This document shows, piece by piece, positions 44,381-53,609 of a stretch of 64,000 nucleotides of DNA (positions are counted from its first letter, which is position 1; each line of letters opens with the position of its first letter). The stretch comes from Peptococcaceae bacterium. Lineage in GTDB: Bacteria; Bacillota; Peptococcia; Peptococcales; Peptococcaceae. The notes beneath the pieces were generated by a model. It had not been told where the DNA came from. It made no database searches and saw only the letters and a program-made list of their open reading frames with translations. The DNA is taken from positions 62,001-126,000 of the forward strand of contig JAFQEO010000009.1 of the NCBI GenBank assembly GCA_017399005.1, read 5' to 3'. The position numbers and the translations under genes were made by a program.

Positions 44381-44672
44381 ATCAAGAAGATGTCAGTGAC
44401 ATAAATGAAGTCAGACTTTTCCAGATGACTTTTTTGCAGGTAGGAGCGCAAAAAAATTCATTAGAAACGGCTGCCATACACCGCACAGACATCACACCTT
44501 TTCGAAATGAAACATACATAGGCTTCACATTCGTATCTGGATTTATTTCAGCGTGAATCCACAATACGCGCCACATGCCACAAACCCTATGAGTTTCACC
44601 CGACTTTGCAAAGAAAATCCCCTGTTTTCACAGAACCGGAACCTCTGTTGAAACGGGGGATTTTCTTTTTGA
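44381..44672 (+). ncRNA. Candidate structured noncoding RNA, about 290 nt
   Basis: A plus-strand unit with its own promoter and terminator sits in the 650-bp gap between sigV and the symporter gene. Predicted local hairpins: ACATC/GATGT at the 5' end, AAGTCA/TGACTT, TTTTTTGC/GCAAAAAA with a purine-rich loop (AGGTAGGAGC) resembling a ribosome-binding site, and CGTAT-C-TGGATT/AATCCA-CA-ATACG. The only plus ORF (43 codons from ATG 44425) has no ribosome site. A 64-codon minus-strand ORF (44382-44576) also lacks support. It does not match 6S, SRP, tmRNA, RNase P or any riboswitch consensus I know. Confidence 0.55.
44610..44668 (+). terminator. Terminator of the candidate noncoding RNA
   Basis: A 13-bp outer stem AAAGAAAATCCCC/GGGGATTTTCTTT with a further partly paired GTTTTCACAGA/TCTGTTGAAAC inner stem; TTTTCTTTTT ends the plus-strand transcript. 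Confidence 0.85.
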
Positions 44673-44727
44673 GTTTGTTTCAGTTTCATTCTGATTTTTC
44701 GTCTCTGGATTTTCAAGACATAAAAAA

Positions 44728-44756
44728 CGAGATATCCTGTTTTTCAGAATATCCCG
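44728..44756 (-). terminator. Terminator after the symporter gene
   Basis: CGGGATATTCTG/CAGGATATCTCG stem (with G-U pairs) followed by TTTTTTA on the minus strand. Confidence 0.85.
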
Positions 44757-44783
44757 CAAATGTTTATTTTGAATGACTTCCTG

Positions 44784-46004
44784 TTAGTTGTTCAGTTTTC
44801 CGTTTTCCCATCTGGTTACACACAAAGAACCAACAATGTCACCGGTGATATTCATTGTGGTACGACCCATGTCAAACAGACGATCCACCGCAATAATTAA
44901 ACCGATATAATCTACTGGAATACCCAGAGTGGTTAATACCATAGTCAGCATGATAACACCGGCACCCGGAGTCCCTGCTGTACCGATTGCCGATAATGTA
45001 GCAATGGCAACAACCATAATCATCTGAGTCAGTGTCAGGTCAACACCAGCACAGGTAGCCAGGAATACGGTTGCCACACACTGGTAAATTGCTGTACCAT
45101 CCATGTGAATGGTAGCGCCCAGAGGCAGTACAAAAGCGGCGATGTTCTTGTCGGCACCCATTTTTTCCGCACATTCTTTAGACACTGGCAGAGTTGCTGC
45201 AGAAGATGCGGAGGTAAATGCGAAAATCATAGCAGGCACCGCTTCTTTAAAGAATTTTACCGGATTCAGACCAGCACCGAATTTAGCTGCGATAGAATAT
45301 ACCACAATCGCATGCAGGAAATAACCGATATAAGCACACAGCAGAACCAGTGCCAGAGAGCCCAGAATTGCAGCCCCCTGAGTAGCTACTACCCACGCCA
45401 TGTAGGTGAATACCCCGATTGGAGACAGGCTGATGATAAAGGTCATCAGTTTTTCGATAACAGCATACATAGAATCCACCAGCTGTCTTACCGGTTCACT
45501 CTGTTCTCCGGCTGCCAGAATGGAACCGCCAAAAAACAGTGCAATCACGATAACCTGCAGCATATTAGCATCCCCAAAGGCTTTCCACATATTAGACGGG
45601 AAAATACCAACCAGAACGCTCATAAAGCCGTCAAACTGTTTTGCTTCATAAGTAGTATCACCCAGAGCCAGTGTAGGGAATAAACCGGCACCGTCAAACA
45701 GATTTGCCATTAAAAGCCCTACTGCACAGGCAACGGCAGTTGTTGCCATAAAGAAAGCAACGGTTTTACCGCCTACCGAACCTACTTTTTTCATATCCCC
45801 CATGGAGATAATCCCCTGAATCATAGATAACAATACAACTGGCACTACAATAAATTTCAGCAGATTGACAAAAATATCACCGAATGGTTTCAGATACTGT
45901 TCGGTAAGTGCTGCACTGTCGGTAAAGAAAAAAATTAAACCGACAACAACCCCCAGCAGCAGCGCAATCAGAATCTGCTGTGGAAGACTGAGTTTTTTCT
46001 TCAT
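44784..46004 (-). CDS. Dicarboxylate/amino acid:cation symporter (DAACS family)
   Basis: A 406-residue, eight-helix transporter related to GltP/SstT. Hallmarks: FIVVPVVLLSMIQGI, the serine-rich hairpin FAFTSASSAATLPVS, PLGATIHMDGTAIYQ (NMDG-like motif, here HMDG), GTAGTPGAG and VDRLFDMGRTTMNITGD. It imports glutamate, aspartate, serine/threonine or C4-dicarboxylates with Na+ or H+; the exact solute is not evident. The ATG at 46004 follows GGAGG; the upstream ATG at 46016 does not. Confidence 0.92.
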   Translation of the reverse strand: MKKKLSLPQQILIALLLGVVVGLIFFFTDSAALTEQYLKPFGDIFVNLLKFIVVPVVLLSMIQGIISMGDMKKVGSVGGKTVAFFMATTAVACAVGLLMANLFDGAGLFPTLALGDTTYEAKQFDGFMSVLVGIFPSNMWKAFGDANMLQVIVIALFFGGSILAAGEQSEPVRQLVDSMYAVIEKLMTFIISLSPIGVFTYMAWVVATQGAAILGSLALVLLCAYIGYFLHAIVVYSIAAKFGAGLNPVKFFKEAVPAMIFAFTSASSAATLPVSKECAEKMGADKNIAAFVLPLGATIHMDGTAIYQCVATVFLATCAGVDLTLTQMIMVVAIATLSAIGTAGTPGAGVIMLTMVLTTLGIPVDYIGLIIAVDRLFDMGRTTMNITGDIVGSLCVTRWENGKLNN

Positions 46005-46045
46005 AAAGACCTCCATGTATTAACAAAAATTTTACACAACTATTT

Positions 46046-46074
46046 ATTTTATATAAAATCCAGTCATTTGACAA
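46046..46074 (-). promoter_or_regulatory. Promoter of the symporter gene
   Basis: TTGTCA (46069-46074), 17-bp spacer, TAAAAT (46046-46051), minus strand. Confidence 0.65.
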
Positions 46075-46165
46075 GCACTTCCGTTCATTTTGTTGCAAAC
46101 TGACAGAAAATAGAGATAATTCTGCGAATCGTTTACACTTCTCCGTCCTGTTTTTTCGTTTCTTC

Positions 46166-46194
46166 TGTTCAATTATTCAGAAATGTGCTATAAT
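46166..46194 (+). promoter_or_regulatory. Promoter of hpt
   Basis: TATAAT (46189-46194) with a weak TGTTCA (46166-46171) 17 bp upstream on the plus strand, divergent from the symporter promoter. Confidence 0.55.
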
Positions 46195-46272
46195 TCGTCT
46201 TAATGTAAAAACCATACAGAATACAGTTGCAGATAATCCAATTTTTGCAGCTGTTCTTTAGGAGGAACTTCG

Positions 46273-46809
46273 ATGCATCCAGATGTACAGGAAATTTTAT
46301 TAACCGAAGAACAGATTGCCAGCCGGGTAGCCGAACTCGGCGTTCAAATCAGCCAGGACTACGCCGGCGAAGAAGTTATTCTTGTAAGCGTATTAAACGG
46401 AGCTATGCCGTTCACCTGTGATTTAATGCGAAAACTGGACGGTGATATCGTACTGGATTCTATTGTTGCCTCCAGTTACGGAAGCGGCACAGTAAGCAGC
46501 GGTGAGGTAAAAATTAAAAAAGATATGAAGCAGGATGTTGCCGGTCGTCATGTGCTGCTGGTGGATGATGTGTTTGATACCGGCCTGACCATGAGCCTTC
46601 TGGTGAATCTGATAAAAGAACGCAATGCAAAATCGGTAAAAAGCTGCGTATTTCTGAACAAACCTGCTCGCCGCACCGTGGATTATCATCCAGATTATAT
46701 TGGCTACGATATTCCTGATGCATTTGTTATCGGTTACGGTCTGGATTATAATGAACGCTACCGTAATCTGCCTTATGTTGGTGTAATTCGCCCGGAAGCA
46801 GTAAAATAA
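46273..46809 (+). CDS. hpt: Hypoxanthine phosphoribosyltransferase
   Basis: A 178-residue type I PRTase that salvages hypoxanthine (and probably guanine) to IMP/GMP using PRPP. The PRPP motif VLLVDDVFDTGLTM (about 94-107), VILVSVLNGAMPF, SYGSGTVSSGEV and the C-terminal YGLDYNERYRNLPYVGV are typical. It starts behind TAGGAGG. One of few plus-strand genes; usual partners tilS and ftsH are absent. Confidence 0.95.
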   Translation: MHPDVQEILLTEEQIASRVAELGVQISQDYAGEEVILVSVLNGAMPFTCDLMRKLDGDIVLDSIVASSYGSGTVSSGEVKIKKDMKQDVAGRHVLLVDDVFDTGLTMSLLVNLIKERNAKSVKSCVFLNKPARRTVDYHPDYIGYDIPDAFVIGYGLDYNERYRNLPYVGVIRPEAVK

Positions 46810-46843
46810 TGATTCTTTTCAATTATTTCTTTGTAATGCACAA

Positions 46844-46873
46844 AACGCCGCTCCGGATTTTCCGGGCGGCGTT
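46844..46873 (+). terminator. Terminator after hpt
   Basis: AACGCCGC/GCGGCGTT stem with inner CCGG pairs and TTTTTTA on the plus strand. Confidence 0.92.
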
Positions 46874-46902
46874 TTTTATATTTAACATATCTTAACGAAA
46901 AG

Positions 46903-46938
46903 AAAAAGCTCAAATCCTGTTATGGATTTGAGCTTTTT
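46903..46938 (-). terminator. Bidirectional terminator after carB
   Basis: Perfect 15-bp stem AAAAAGCTCAAATCC/GGATTTGAGCTTTTT with 6-nt loop; can stop transcripts from both converging genes. Confidence 0.92.
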
Positions 46939-46975
46939 GCAGTTATACTTTGCTTCAATTGTTTTGCGCTTCTAT

Positions 46976-49900
46976 TTACGCGTCAATTGTGGAGATTGTC
47001 AGAGTGGTTTCTTCTAATACATCTAACAGAGCCGCAGCAGTATCCAGAGAGGTAAACATGGTTACATTGTATTCGGTTGCAATCTGACGCAGCTGAACAC
47101 CGTCGCCTTCACTGCTTGCATCTGGCGCTTTTGTATTGATGAAGTAAGCAATATGCCCCTGGCGTAATGCATTTGGAATATCATCGCTGCCATCGCTGAT
47201 TTTTGCAAATGCCTGTGTACGAATGCCATGTTCTTTCAGGAAGTTTGCAGTACCAGCAGTTGCCTCAATGTTGAAGCCCAGCTGATAGAAACGACGAATC
47301 AGCGGCAGTGCTTCTTCTTTATCATTATCTGCGATGGTGCAGAATACGGTACCGTAGTTCTGCAGATTCATACCGGAAGCCTGCAGCGCTTTGTAAACGG
47401 CACGGGTCATGGTACGGTCGTAACCGATTGCTTCACCGGTAGATTTCATTTCCGGAGACAGATAAGCATCTAAACCGCGGATTTTATTGAAGGAGAACAC
47501 TGGAGCTTTTACATACCAGCGTTCTTTTTCATCTGGATAGATATCAAAGAAGCCCTGTTCTTTCAGGCTCTTACCTAAAATCACTTCGGTTGCGATATCT
47601 GCCAGGGAATAACCGGTCGCTTTGGACAGGAACGGTACAGTACGGGAAGAACGAGGGTTTACCTCAATGATATATACGTTGTCTTCCTCATCTACGATAA
47701 ACTGGATGTTGAACAGACCCACAATGCCGATACCCAGACCTAATTTTTTAGCATACTGTAAGATGATGCCTTTTACTTTATTGGAAATGGAGAACGGCGG
47801 ATAAACGGAGATGGAGTCCCCAGAGTGTACACCGGTACGTTCAATCAGTTCCATGATCCCAGGAACAAATACATCACGACCATCGCAGATAGCATCGATT
47901 TCCACTTCACGACCCTGAATATATTTGTCAACCAGAACCGGTTTATCTTCGTCGATTTCTACCGCAGTTCTTAAATACTGGCGTAACTGTTCTTCATTCG
48001 CAACAATCTGCATTGCACGACCACCCAGAACGAAGGATGGACGAACCAGAACCGGATAGCCAATTTCGGCTGCTGCAGCAATACCGTCTTCCAGATTGGT
48101 AACCGCTTTCCCTTTTGCACGAGGAATATTTAATTCATTTAACAGATTTTCAAATGCGTTACGGTCTTCTGCGCGATCAATAGCTGCACAGTCAGTACCG
48201 ATAATTTTCACACCGCGGTCATGCAGAGGCTGTGCCAGGTTGATAGCAGTCTGACCACCTAAAGAGGCGATAACACCTTCCGGTTTTTCAAACTCAACGA
48301 TATTCATAACATCTTCTGGAGTCAGCGGTTCGAAGTACAGTTTGTCTGCAGTTGTATAGTCGGTAGAAACAGTTTCCGGGTTGTTGTTAATGATAATCGC
48401 TTCATAACCGGCATTTTTGATGGTCATAACCGCATGAACTGTAGAGTAGTCAAATTCTACACCCTGGCCGATACGGATAGGACCTGCACCTAAAACGATA
48501 ATTTTCTTTCTGTCGGTTAAGCGAGATGTATTCTCACCTGTATAGGAAGAATAGAAGTATGGAATATATGCACCGGTATGGCAGGTATCAACCATTTTGA
48601 ACACAGGGAACATATTCAGTTCTTTGCGCATGTTGTATACATCCAGTTCTGTGCATTTCCATAAATAAGCAATATATTTATCACTAAAGCCCATTTTCTT
48701 AGCTGCTGCCAGAATTTCCGCGTCTTTCTGAACACGCAGTTTTTCTTCCATGTCGATAATGTTTTTGATTGCTTCCAGGAAGAACGGAGTAATCATGGTG
48801 ATTTCATGAATTTTTTCAACAGAAACACCGTGGTAGATTAACTCTGCAATCGCAAACAGGTTATCGGAGCGGAATTCACTGATATATTCTAACAGTTCTT
48901 CGACGCTCATATCGTTAAATTTGGACAGATACAGATGATTTGCACCAATTTCCAGGGAACGAATGCCTTTTAAAATGGCTTCTTCCAGATTGGAACCGAT
49001 ACCCATAACTTCACCGGTTGCTTTCATCTGAGTGCCCAGTTTATTGGTTGCAGATGCAAATTTATCAAACGGGAAGCGAGGTAATTTTGCAATTACATAG
49101 TCTAATTTTGGTTCATACGCTGCATTGGTATTCGCAATCTGAATATCTTCTAATGCCATGCCAACAGCAATTTTTGCTGTAACACGAGCGATAGGATAAC
49201 CGGAAGCCTTGGATGCCAGTGCAGAAGAACGGGAAACTCGAGGGTTCACTTCGATTAAGTAATATTCGGATGTATGAGGATGCAGTGCGAACTGAACATT
49301 GCAGCCGCCGGCAATTTTTAATTCTTTGATGAGCTTGATTGCAGAATCGTTCAGCATCTTCTCATCTTCTTTGCTCAGAGTCATGATTGGAGCAACAACG
49401 CAGGAGTCACCGGTATGAACACCAACCGGGTCAATGTTTTCCATACCGCAGATTGTGATGGCATGGTCGTTGGAGTCACGCATAACTTCGAACTCAATTT
49501 CTTTGTAACCTTTTACGGATTTTTCAATTAAAACCTGATGTACAGGAGATAATTTAAATGCATTGAGGCCGATTTCCTCCAGTTCTGCATCGTTGTAAGC
49601 AAAACCGCCGCCAGTGCCGCCTAATGTGAAAGCAGGACGCAGTACAACCGGATAACCAATGCGGTTAGCCGCTTCTTTTGCTTCTTCCAGAGAGTAAGTG
49701 ATTTCAGAAGGAATAACCGGTTCCCCGATGGATTCGCACAGTTCTTTGAACAGTTCACGGTCTTCTGCGCGTTCAATAGAAGCACTGGATGTCCCCAGCA
49801 GTTCTACATTACATTCTTTCAGAACACCTTTCTTTTCTAACTGCATTGCCAGATTCAGACCTGTCTGACCGCCGATACCAGGAATAATCGCATCCGGACG

Positions 49901-50143
49901 TTCATGACGAATAATTTTTGCCACATATTCCAGAGTTAACGGCTCCATGTATACTTTGTCAGCAATAATGGTGTCAGTCATAATCGTTGCAGGGTTGGAG
50001 TTGCATAAAACAACTTCGTAGCCCTCTTCTTTCAGTGCAAGACACGCCTGTGTACCTGCATAGTCAAACTCTGCAGCCTGTCCGATAACAATAGGACCAG
50101 AGCCGATAATCAGAATTTTCTTAATGTCTGTTCTTTTAGCCAT
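46976..50143 (-). CDS. carB: Carbamoyl-phosphate synthase large subunit
   Basis: The 1055-residue enzyme makes carbamoyl phosphate from ammonia, bicarbonate and two ATP for pyrimidines and arginine. Two homologous halves are visible, each with a PreATP-grasp opening (KILIIGSGPIVIGQAAEFDYAGTQ and KIIVLGAGPIRIGQGVEFDYSTVH) and an ATP-grasp domain (RPAFTLGGTGGG and RPSFVLGGRAMQ). A C-terminal allosteric MGS-like domain (about 920-1055) follows. It lies directly after pyrE. The glutaminase subunit gene carA is not adjacent, nor are other pyr genes. Confidence 0.98.
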   Translation of the reverse strand: MAKRTDIKKILIIGSGPIVIGQAAEFDYAGTQACLALKEEGYEVVLCNSNPATIMTDTIIADKVYMEPLTLEYVAKIIRHERPDAIIPGIGGQTGLNLAMQLEKKGVLKECNVELLGTSSASIERAEDRELFKELCESIGEPVIPSEITYSLEEAKEAANRIGYPVVLRPAFTLGGTGGGFAYNDAELEEIGLNAFKLSPVHQVLIEKSVKGYKEIEFEVMRDSNDHAITICGMENIDPVGVHTGDSCVVAPIMTLSKEDEKMLNDSAIKLIKELKIAGGCNVQFALHPHTSEYYLIEVNPRVSRSSALASKASGYPIARVTAKIAVGMALEDIQIANTNAAYEPKLDYVIAKLPRFPFDKFASATNKLGTQMKATGEVMGIGSNLEEAILKGIRSLEIGANHLYLSKFNDMSVEELLEYISEFRSDNLFAIAELIYHGVSVEKIHEITMITPFFLEAIKNIIDMEEKLRVQKDAEILAAAKKMGFSDKYIAYLWKCTELDVYNMRKELNMFPVFKMVDTCHTGAYIPYFYSSYTGENTSRLTDRKKIIVLGAGPIRIGQGVEFDYSTVHAVMTIKNAGYEAIIINNNPETVSTDYTTADKLYFEPLTPEDVMNIVEFEKPEGVIASLGGQTAINLAQPLHDRGVKIIGTDCAAIDRAEDRNAFENLLNELNIPRAKGKAVTNLEDGIAAAAEIGYPVLVRPSFVLGGRAMQIVANEEQLRQYLRTAVEIDEDKPVLVDKYIQGREVEIDAICDGRDVFVPGIMELIERTGVHSGDSISVYPPFSISNKVKGIILQYAKKLGLGIGIVGLFNIQFIVDEEDNVYIIEVNPRSSRTVPFLSKATGYSLADIATEVILGKSLKEQGFFDIYPDEKERWYVKAPVFSFNKIRGLDAYLSPEMKSTGEAIGYDRTMTRAVYKALQASGMNLQNYGTVFCTIADNDKEEALPLIRRFYQLGFNIEATAGTANFLKEHGIRTQAFAKISDGSDDIPNALRQGHIAYFINTKAPDASSEGDGVQLRQIATEYNVTMFTSLDTAAALLDVLEETTLTISTIDA

Positions 50144-50194
50144 TTTTTTATCCTCCCGGTTTTTATAATCTTCTATAGGAACGATGCTTTTTGC

Positions 50195-50875
50195 TTATTT
50201 TGCACCGTACTGTTCATAGTATGCGTCAATTGCCGCTTTTAAGGTATCGTCAATGATTACTTCGCCGTTTACTTCTTTATTGTACAGGCATTCTACAACT
50301 TCATTCATATCAACAATGGCAGCTGTTTCAAACCCGTATAATTCTTTTACTTCATCCAGCGCACATTTTACGCCGCCCTTGCCGACTTCCATACGGTTTA
50401 AGGATACCATCAGACCTACGATAGTAACATCCGCAGCACCTTTTACCTTTGGAACGGTTTCTTCCATGGATTTGCCGGATGTTGTAACATCTTCAATCAT
50501 GATAACTCTGTCGCCGTCCTGTAATTCAGCACCGAGGAAGTTGCCTTTGTCCGCACCGTGGTCTTTTGCTTCTTTACGGTCCGAGCAGTAACGAACTTCT
50601 TTGCCGTACAATTCGCTGTATGCCATAGCAGTTACAACTGCAAGAGGGATGCCTTTATAAGCCGGTCCAAATAATACGTCAAAATCATCGCCGTATTTTT
50701 CATGAATCGCTTTTGCATAATATTCGCCTAATTTTTTTAACTGTGTACCAGTTACATAGCCGCCGGCATTCATAAAGAATGGAGATTTACGCCCGCTCTT
50801 TAATGTAAATTCGCCGAATTTCAGTACTTTGCTGTCTACCATGAACTGGATAAACTCTTTTTTATACTGTTCCAT
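50195..50875 (-). CDS. pyrE: Orotate phosphoribosyltransferase
   Basis: A 226-residue PRTase converting orotate to OMP. FTLKSGRKSPFFMNAGGY, FGPAYKGIPLAV, the conserved lysine/aspartate stretch RKEAKDHGADKGNFLGAELQDGDRVIMIEDVTTSGKSMEE (PRPP motif) are visible. It starts at ATG 50875 behind GGGGGA. It is followed by carB 51 nt downstream, so both form a small pyrimidine operon. The leader is short and has no PyrR-type attenuator that I can see. Confidence 0.95.
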   Translation of the reverse strand: MEQYKKEFIQFMVDSKVLKFGEFTLKSGRKSPFFMNAGGYVTGTQLKKLGEYYAKAIHEKYGDDFDVLFGPAYKGIPLAVVTAMAYSELYGKEVRYCSDRKEAKDHGADKGNFLGAELQDGDRVIMIEDVTTSGKSMEETVPKVKGAADVTIVGLMVSLNRMEVGKGGVKCALDEVKELYGFETAAIVDMNEVVECLYNKEVNGEVIIDDTLKAAIDAYYEQYGAK

Positions 50876-50911
50876 CAAACAAATCCCCCTTTATTTATGT
50901 TCAAACCGATT

Positions 50912-50941
50912 AATTATATCATACAATCCGGCAATCTGACA
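50912..50941 (-). promoter_or_regulatory. Promoter of pyrE-carB
   Basis: TTGTCA (50936-50941), 18-bp spacer, TATAAT (50912-50917), minus strand. Confidence 0.65.
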
Positions 50942-51065
50942 ATATCAATATGTTAAAAACAAATATAAAATTATGTATTTTCTGTAACCTTGTTCACACA
51001 CGGACTCTTATTATATTTTAGTCCAAAATGAACAGAAAGTCCATGTATCATACTCGAATATTCCA

Positions 51066-51113
51066 CCTGTTTTTGTATCTTATTTTCATTTTCAAATAAG
51101 ATACAAAAACAGG
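51066..51113. repeat. 20-bp perfect hairpin between the glnQ-type terminator and the pyrE promoter
   Basis: CCTGTTTTTGTATCTTATTT (51066-51085) and its exact reverse complement (51094-51113) flank an 8-nt loop. No T-run follows on either strand, so it is not a standard terminator. Confidence 0.7.
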
Positions 51114-51120
51114 GCACAAA

Positions 51121-51153
51121 AAATCCGGCACCTCTTTCGAGATACCGGATTTT
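51121..51153 (-). terminator. Terminator after the amino-acid ABC ATPase gene
   Basis: AATCCGGTATCTC/GAGGTGCCGGATT stem with GAAA-type loop, then TTTTG on the minus strand. Confidence 0.88.
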
Positions 51154-51177
51154 CTTTTCGTGTTATATTCTGTTTTC

Positions 51178-51900
51178 TTACAGCACTTTCGCCAGGAAAT
51201 TTTTTGTGCGTTCCTGCTGCGGGTTGCCGAACAATTCCTGCGGAGTTCCCTGTTCCAGGACTTTCCCGCCGTCGATAAACAGCACACGGTCTGCAACTTC
51301 ACGGGCAAAACCCATTTCGTGTGTTACAATTACCATGGTCATCCCTTCTTTGGCCAGGTCACGGATAACATTTAATACCTCGCCTACCATTTCAGGGTCC
51401 AGTGCCGATGTCGGTTCATCAAACAGCATAATAGCCGGATGCATCGCCAGTGCACGGGCAATTGCCACACGCTGCTGCTGACCACCGGATAAATTATCCG
51501 GATATACTTTTGCTTTTTCCACCAGACCGACTTTTCTCAGCAGTTCCATAGCCTCTGCTTCCGCTTTTGCCTTGTCCATGCCTTTTACTTTCATCGGAGC
51601 CAGTGTAATATTATCCAGTACATTCATATGAGGGAACAGATTAAACCGCTGGAATACCATTCCCATATTTTCACGGATTTTGTTTACATCATTTTTTTCG
51701 TCCGTGATTTCCACACCATCGACCAGAATAGAACCGGATGTTGGTTCCTCCAGCAGATTCAGGCAGCGCAGAAAGGTACTTTTCCCGGAACCGGACGGCC
51801 CGATAACGCAGACAACCTCCTGATCCCGAATGGTTTCGGTAATCCCGTTCAGTACATTCAGTTTGCCAAAACTTTTATGCAAATCTTTTACTTCAATCAT
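51178..51900 (-). CDS. Polar amino-acid ABC transporter ATPase (GlnQ type)
   Basis: A 240-residue ATPase: Walker [10 protein letters not shown] (about 34-42), Q-loop [12 protein letters not shown], signature [15 protein letters not shown], Walker [14 protein letters not shown], switch VTHEMGFA. It energises uptake by the permease and binding protein encoded upstream on the same strand. The usual PAAT-family length applies. Substrate is a polar amino acid; glutamine, cystine and arginine are all possible. Confidence 0.95.
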   Translation of the reverse strand: MIEVKDLHKSFGKLNVLNGITETIRDQEVVCVIGPSGSGKSTFLRCLNLLEEPTSGSILVDGVEITDEKNDVNKIRENMGMVFQRFNLFPHMNVLDNITLAPMKVKGMDKAKAEAEAMELLRKVGLVEKAKVYPDNLSGGQQQRVAIARALAMHPAIMLFDEPTSALDPEMVGEVLNVIRDLAKEGMTMVIVTHEMGFAREVADRVLFIDGGKVLEQGTPQELFGNPQQERTKNFLAKVL

Positions 51901-51912
51901 GGCTGTCCCTCC

Positions 51913-52596
51913 TTACTTGCTGCTCATATTCCATTTCACTTCAATGTAGTTAACCACACGGGAAATGGTGAAGGTTAAGATCAGATATACACAGGCAACG
52001 CCGATGTACGCCGGGAATGGCGCATAGGTTGTGGTGATGTAAATCTGACCTGTTTTCAGAATTTCAGTTACACCGATAACTGCCAGCAGCGAGGTATCTT
52101 TTAATAATACGATAAACTCGTTACATAACGGTGGAATTACCCGTTTTACTGCCTGCGGCAGAATAATATAACGCATTGCTTTTGTGTGGCTCATCCCCAG
52201 AGAACGTGCCGCCTCCATCTGCCCACGGTCAATAGACTGAATCCCGGAGCGGAAAATTTCTGCAATGTAGGCACCACTGTTTAAACTGCAGACCACAATT
52301 GCCGTTGTCATAACATCAAAATAAAACCCGCTGACACCGTCTAACGAGTTCATCAGCCCCGGCACCCCGAAATGGAACAGCAGAATCTGTACATACAGAG
52401 GTGTCCCGCGCAGACATTCAATATATACATTGGCGATAATACGCAGAGGCCAGATTTTACTCAGTTTGCTCAGCGCCATCACCATACCGATAATCATACC
52501 AATACATACTGCGATTGCTGTAATTTTAATCGTAATTGTTGCGCCGACCCATAAACGCGGCATCAGCGTCCAGAAATGAAATCCAAAATCATTCAT
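51913..52596 (-). CDS. Polar amino-acid ABC transporter permease
   Basis: A 227-residue permease with five helices and the HisM/GlnP signature: VGATITIKITAIAVCIGM, LRGTPLYVQILLFHFG, GAYIAEIFRSGIQSIDRGQMEAARSLGMSHTKAMRYIILPQAVKRVIPPL (EAA loop). The ATG at 52596 fits the family start better than 52626, although its GGGAG site is 12-13 nt away. It lies between the binding-protein gene, from which it is separated by a strong terminator hairpin, and the ATPase gene. Confidence 0.94.
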   Translation of the reverse strand: MNDFGFHFWTLMPRLWVGATITIKITAIAVCIGMIIGMVMALSKLSKIWPLRIIANVYIECLRGTPLYVQILLFHFGVPGLMNSLDGVSGFYFDVMTTAIVVCSLNSGAYIAEIFRSGIQSIDRGQMEAARSLGMSHTKAMRYIILPQAVKRVIPPLCNEFIVLLKDTSLLAVIGVTEILKTGQIYITTTYAPFPAYIGVACVYLILTFTISRVVNYIEVKWNMSSK

Positions 52597-52694
52597 CTGC
52601 TTTTCAGCACTCCCTTTTTCATGCAAAATACTTTATTATTATACCTCATGATACCGCCTTCTGGCAAGAAATTCCGTGTGTTAAATGAAAAAAA

Positions 52695-52741
52695 ATCGAG
52701 GTTATTGCATAAAGATAACTTCTTTATACAACAACCTCGAT
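52695..52741 (-). terminator. Internal terminator after the binding-protein gene
   Basis: ATCGAGGTT...AACCTCGAT long stem with paired ATAAAGA/TCTTTAT interior followed by T8 on the minus strand. It should make the binding protein more abundant than the permease and ATPase. Confidence 0.85.
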
Positions 52742-52776
52742 GATATTCCGTAATTTACAGCTATCCCCGATGAAAA

Positions 52777-53589
52777 TTATTCAGCAGCGCCGAAGTATTT
52801 GTCAATCAGAGCATCGTATGTGCCGTTAGCTTTTACGTTTTCCAGACCTGCGTTCAGTTTATCCAGCAGTTCTGTGTTGTCCAGAGAAACTGCGATACCG
52901 AACTGTTCTGGTTCTTCTACTACGAATTCAGCAGCAATTTTTGCTACTTCAGGATGAGCTGCTACATAAGCGCCGTTTACAGGGATGTCCATGATAACAG
53001 CGTCAACTTCGCCGTTGCCCAGAGCCAGCATGCAAACATTGATGTTTTCCAGCAGTTTTACTTCAGCAACAACGCCAGCTTCCTGCAGTTCCAGAGATTT
53101 TGCAGCACCGGTGGTACCCATCTGGGAAGCAACTACTTTGCCTGCCAGATCTGCTTCGGAAGTGATATCTTCGTTATCAGCAGCTACAGCAATGTTTAAA
53201 CCTGCATCATAGTAAGGAGCAGTAAATGCTACCTGTTCCTGACGTGCAGGAGTGATGCTCATACCAGCAATGGCAGCGTCTAACTGACCGTTCTGTACAG
53301 CCATTACCAGACCGTCAAATTCCATGTTAACCATTTCTACTTCCATACCCTGGTCAGCAGCGATTGCGTTGATTAAGTCAACGTCAAAGCCGATGATGGT
53401 TTCGCCGTCTTCAGCCATCATTTCGAATGGTTCGAATGCAGCGTTGGTACCAACAGTCAGTACTACTGCTTCCTGGTTTTCTGCATCAGCATTTGCATCC
53501 TGTGCAGCGTCATTGCCGCCGCAGCCTGCGAACAGCATCATGCTGGTAGCCAGTACACCGGCAACCAGTGCTTTACTAAATTTTTTCAT
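52777..53589 (-). CDS. Polar amino-acid ABC transporter substrate-binding lipoprotein
   Basis: A 270-residue family-3 binding protein: lipoprotein signal ending LFAGCGG (cysteine near residue 23), an Ala/Asp/Glu linker, then GTNAAFEPFEM, GFDVDLINAIAADQG, MEFDGLVMAVQNGQLDAAIAGMSITPARQEQVAFTAPYY and VDAVIMDIPV. The conserved arginine (TPARQE) and aspartate of the pocket indicate an alpha-amino acid ligand. First gene of the transporter operon. Confidence 0.95.
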   Translation of the reverse strand: MKKFSKALVAGVLATSMMLFAGCGGNDAAQDANADAENQEAVVLTVGTNAAFEPFEMMAEDGETIIGFDVDLINAIAADQGMEVEMVNMEFDGLVMAVQNGQLDAAIAGMSITPARQEQVAFTAPYYDAGLNIAVAADNEDITSEADLAGKVVASQMGTTGAAKSLELQEAGVVAEVKLLENINVCMLALGNGEVDAVIMDIPVNGAYVAAHPEVAKIAAEFVVEEPEQFGIAVSLDNTELLDKLNAGLENVKANGTYDALIDKYFGAAE

Positions 53590-53609
53590 TTTGGAAAATC
53601 CCCTCTCGC

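Noticed and set aside
44382-44576. Minus-strand 64-codon frame in the sigV-symporter gap
   Set aside because: No ribosome site, cysteine/methionine-rich chance-like sequence, and it lies opposite the better supported plus-strand transcription unit.
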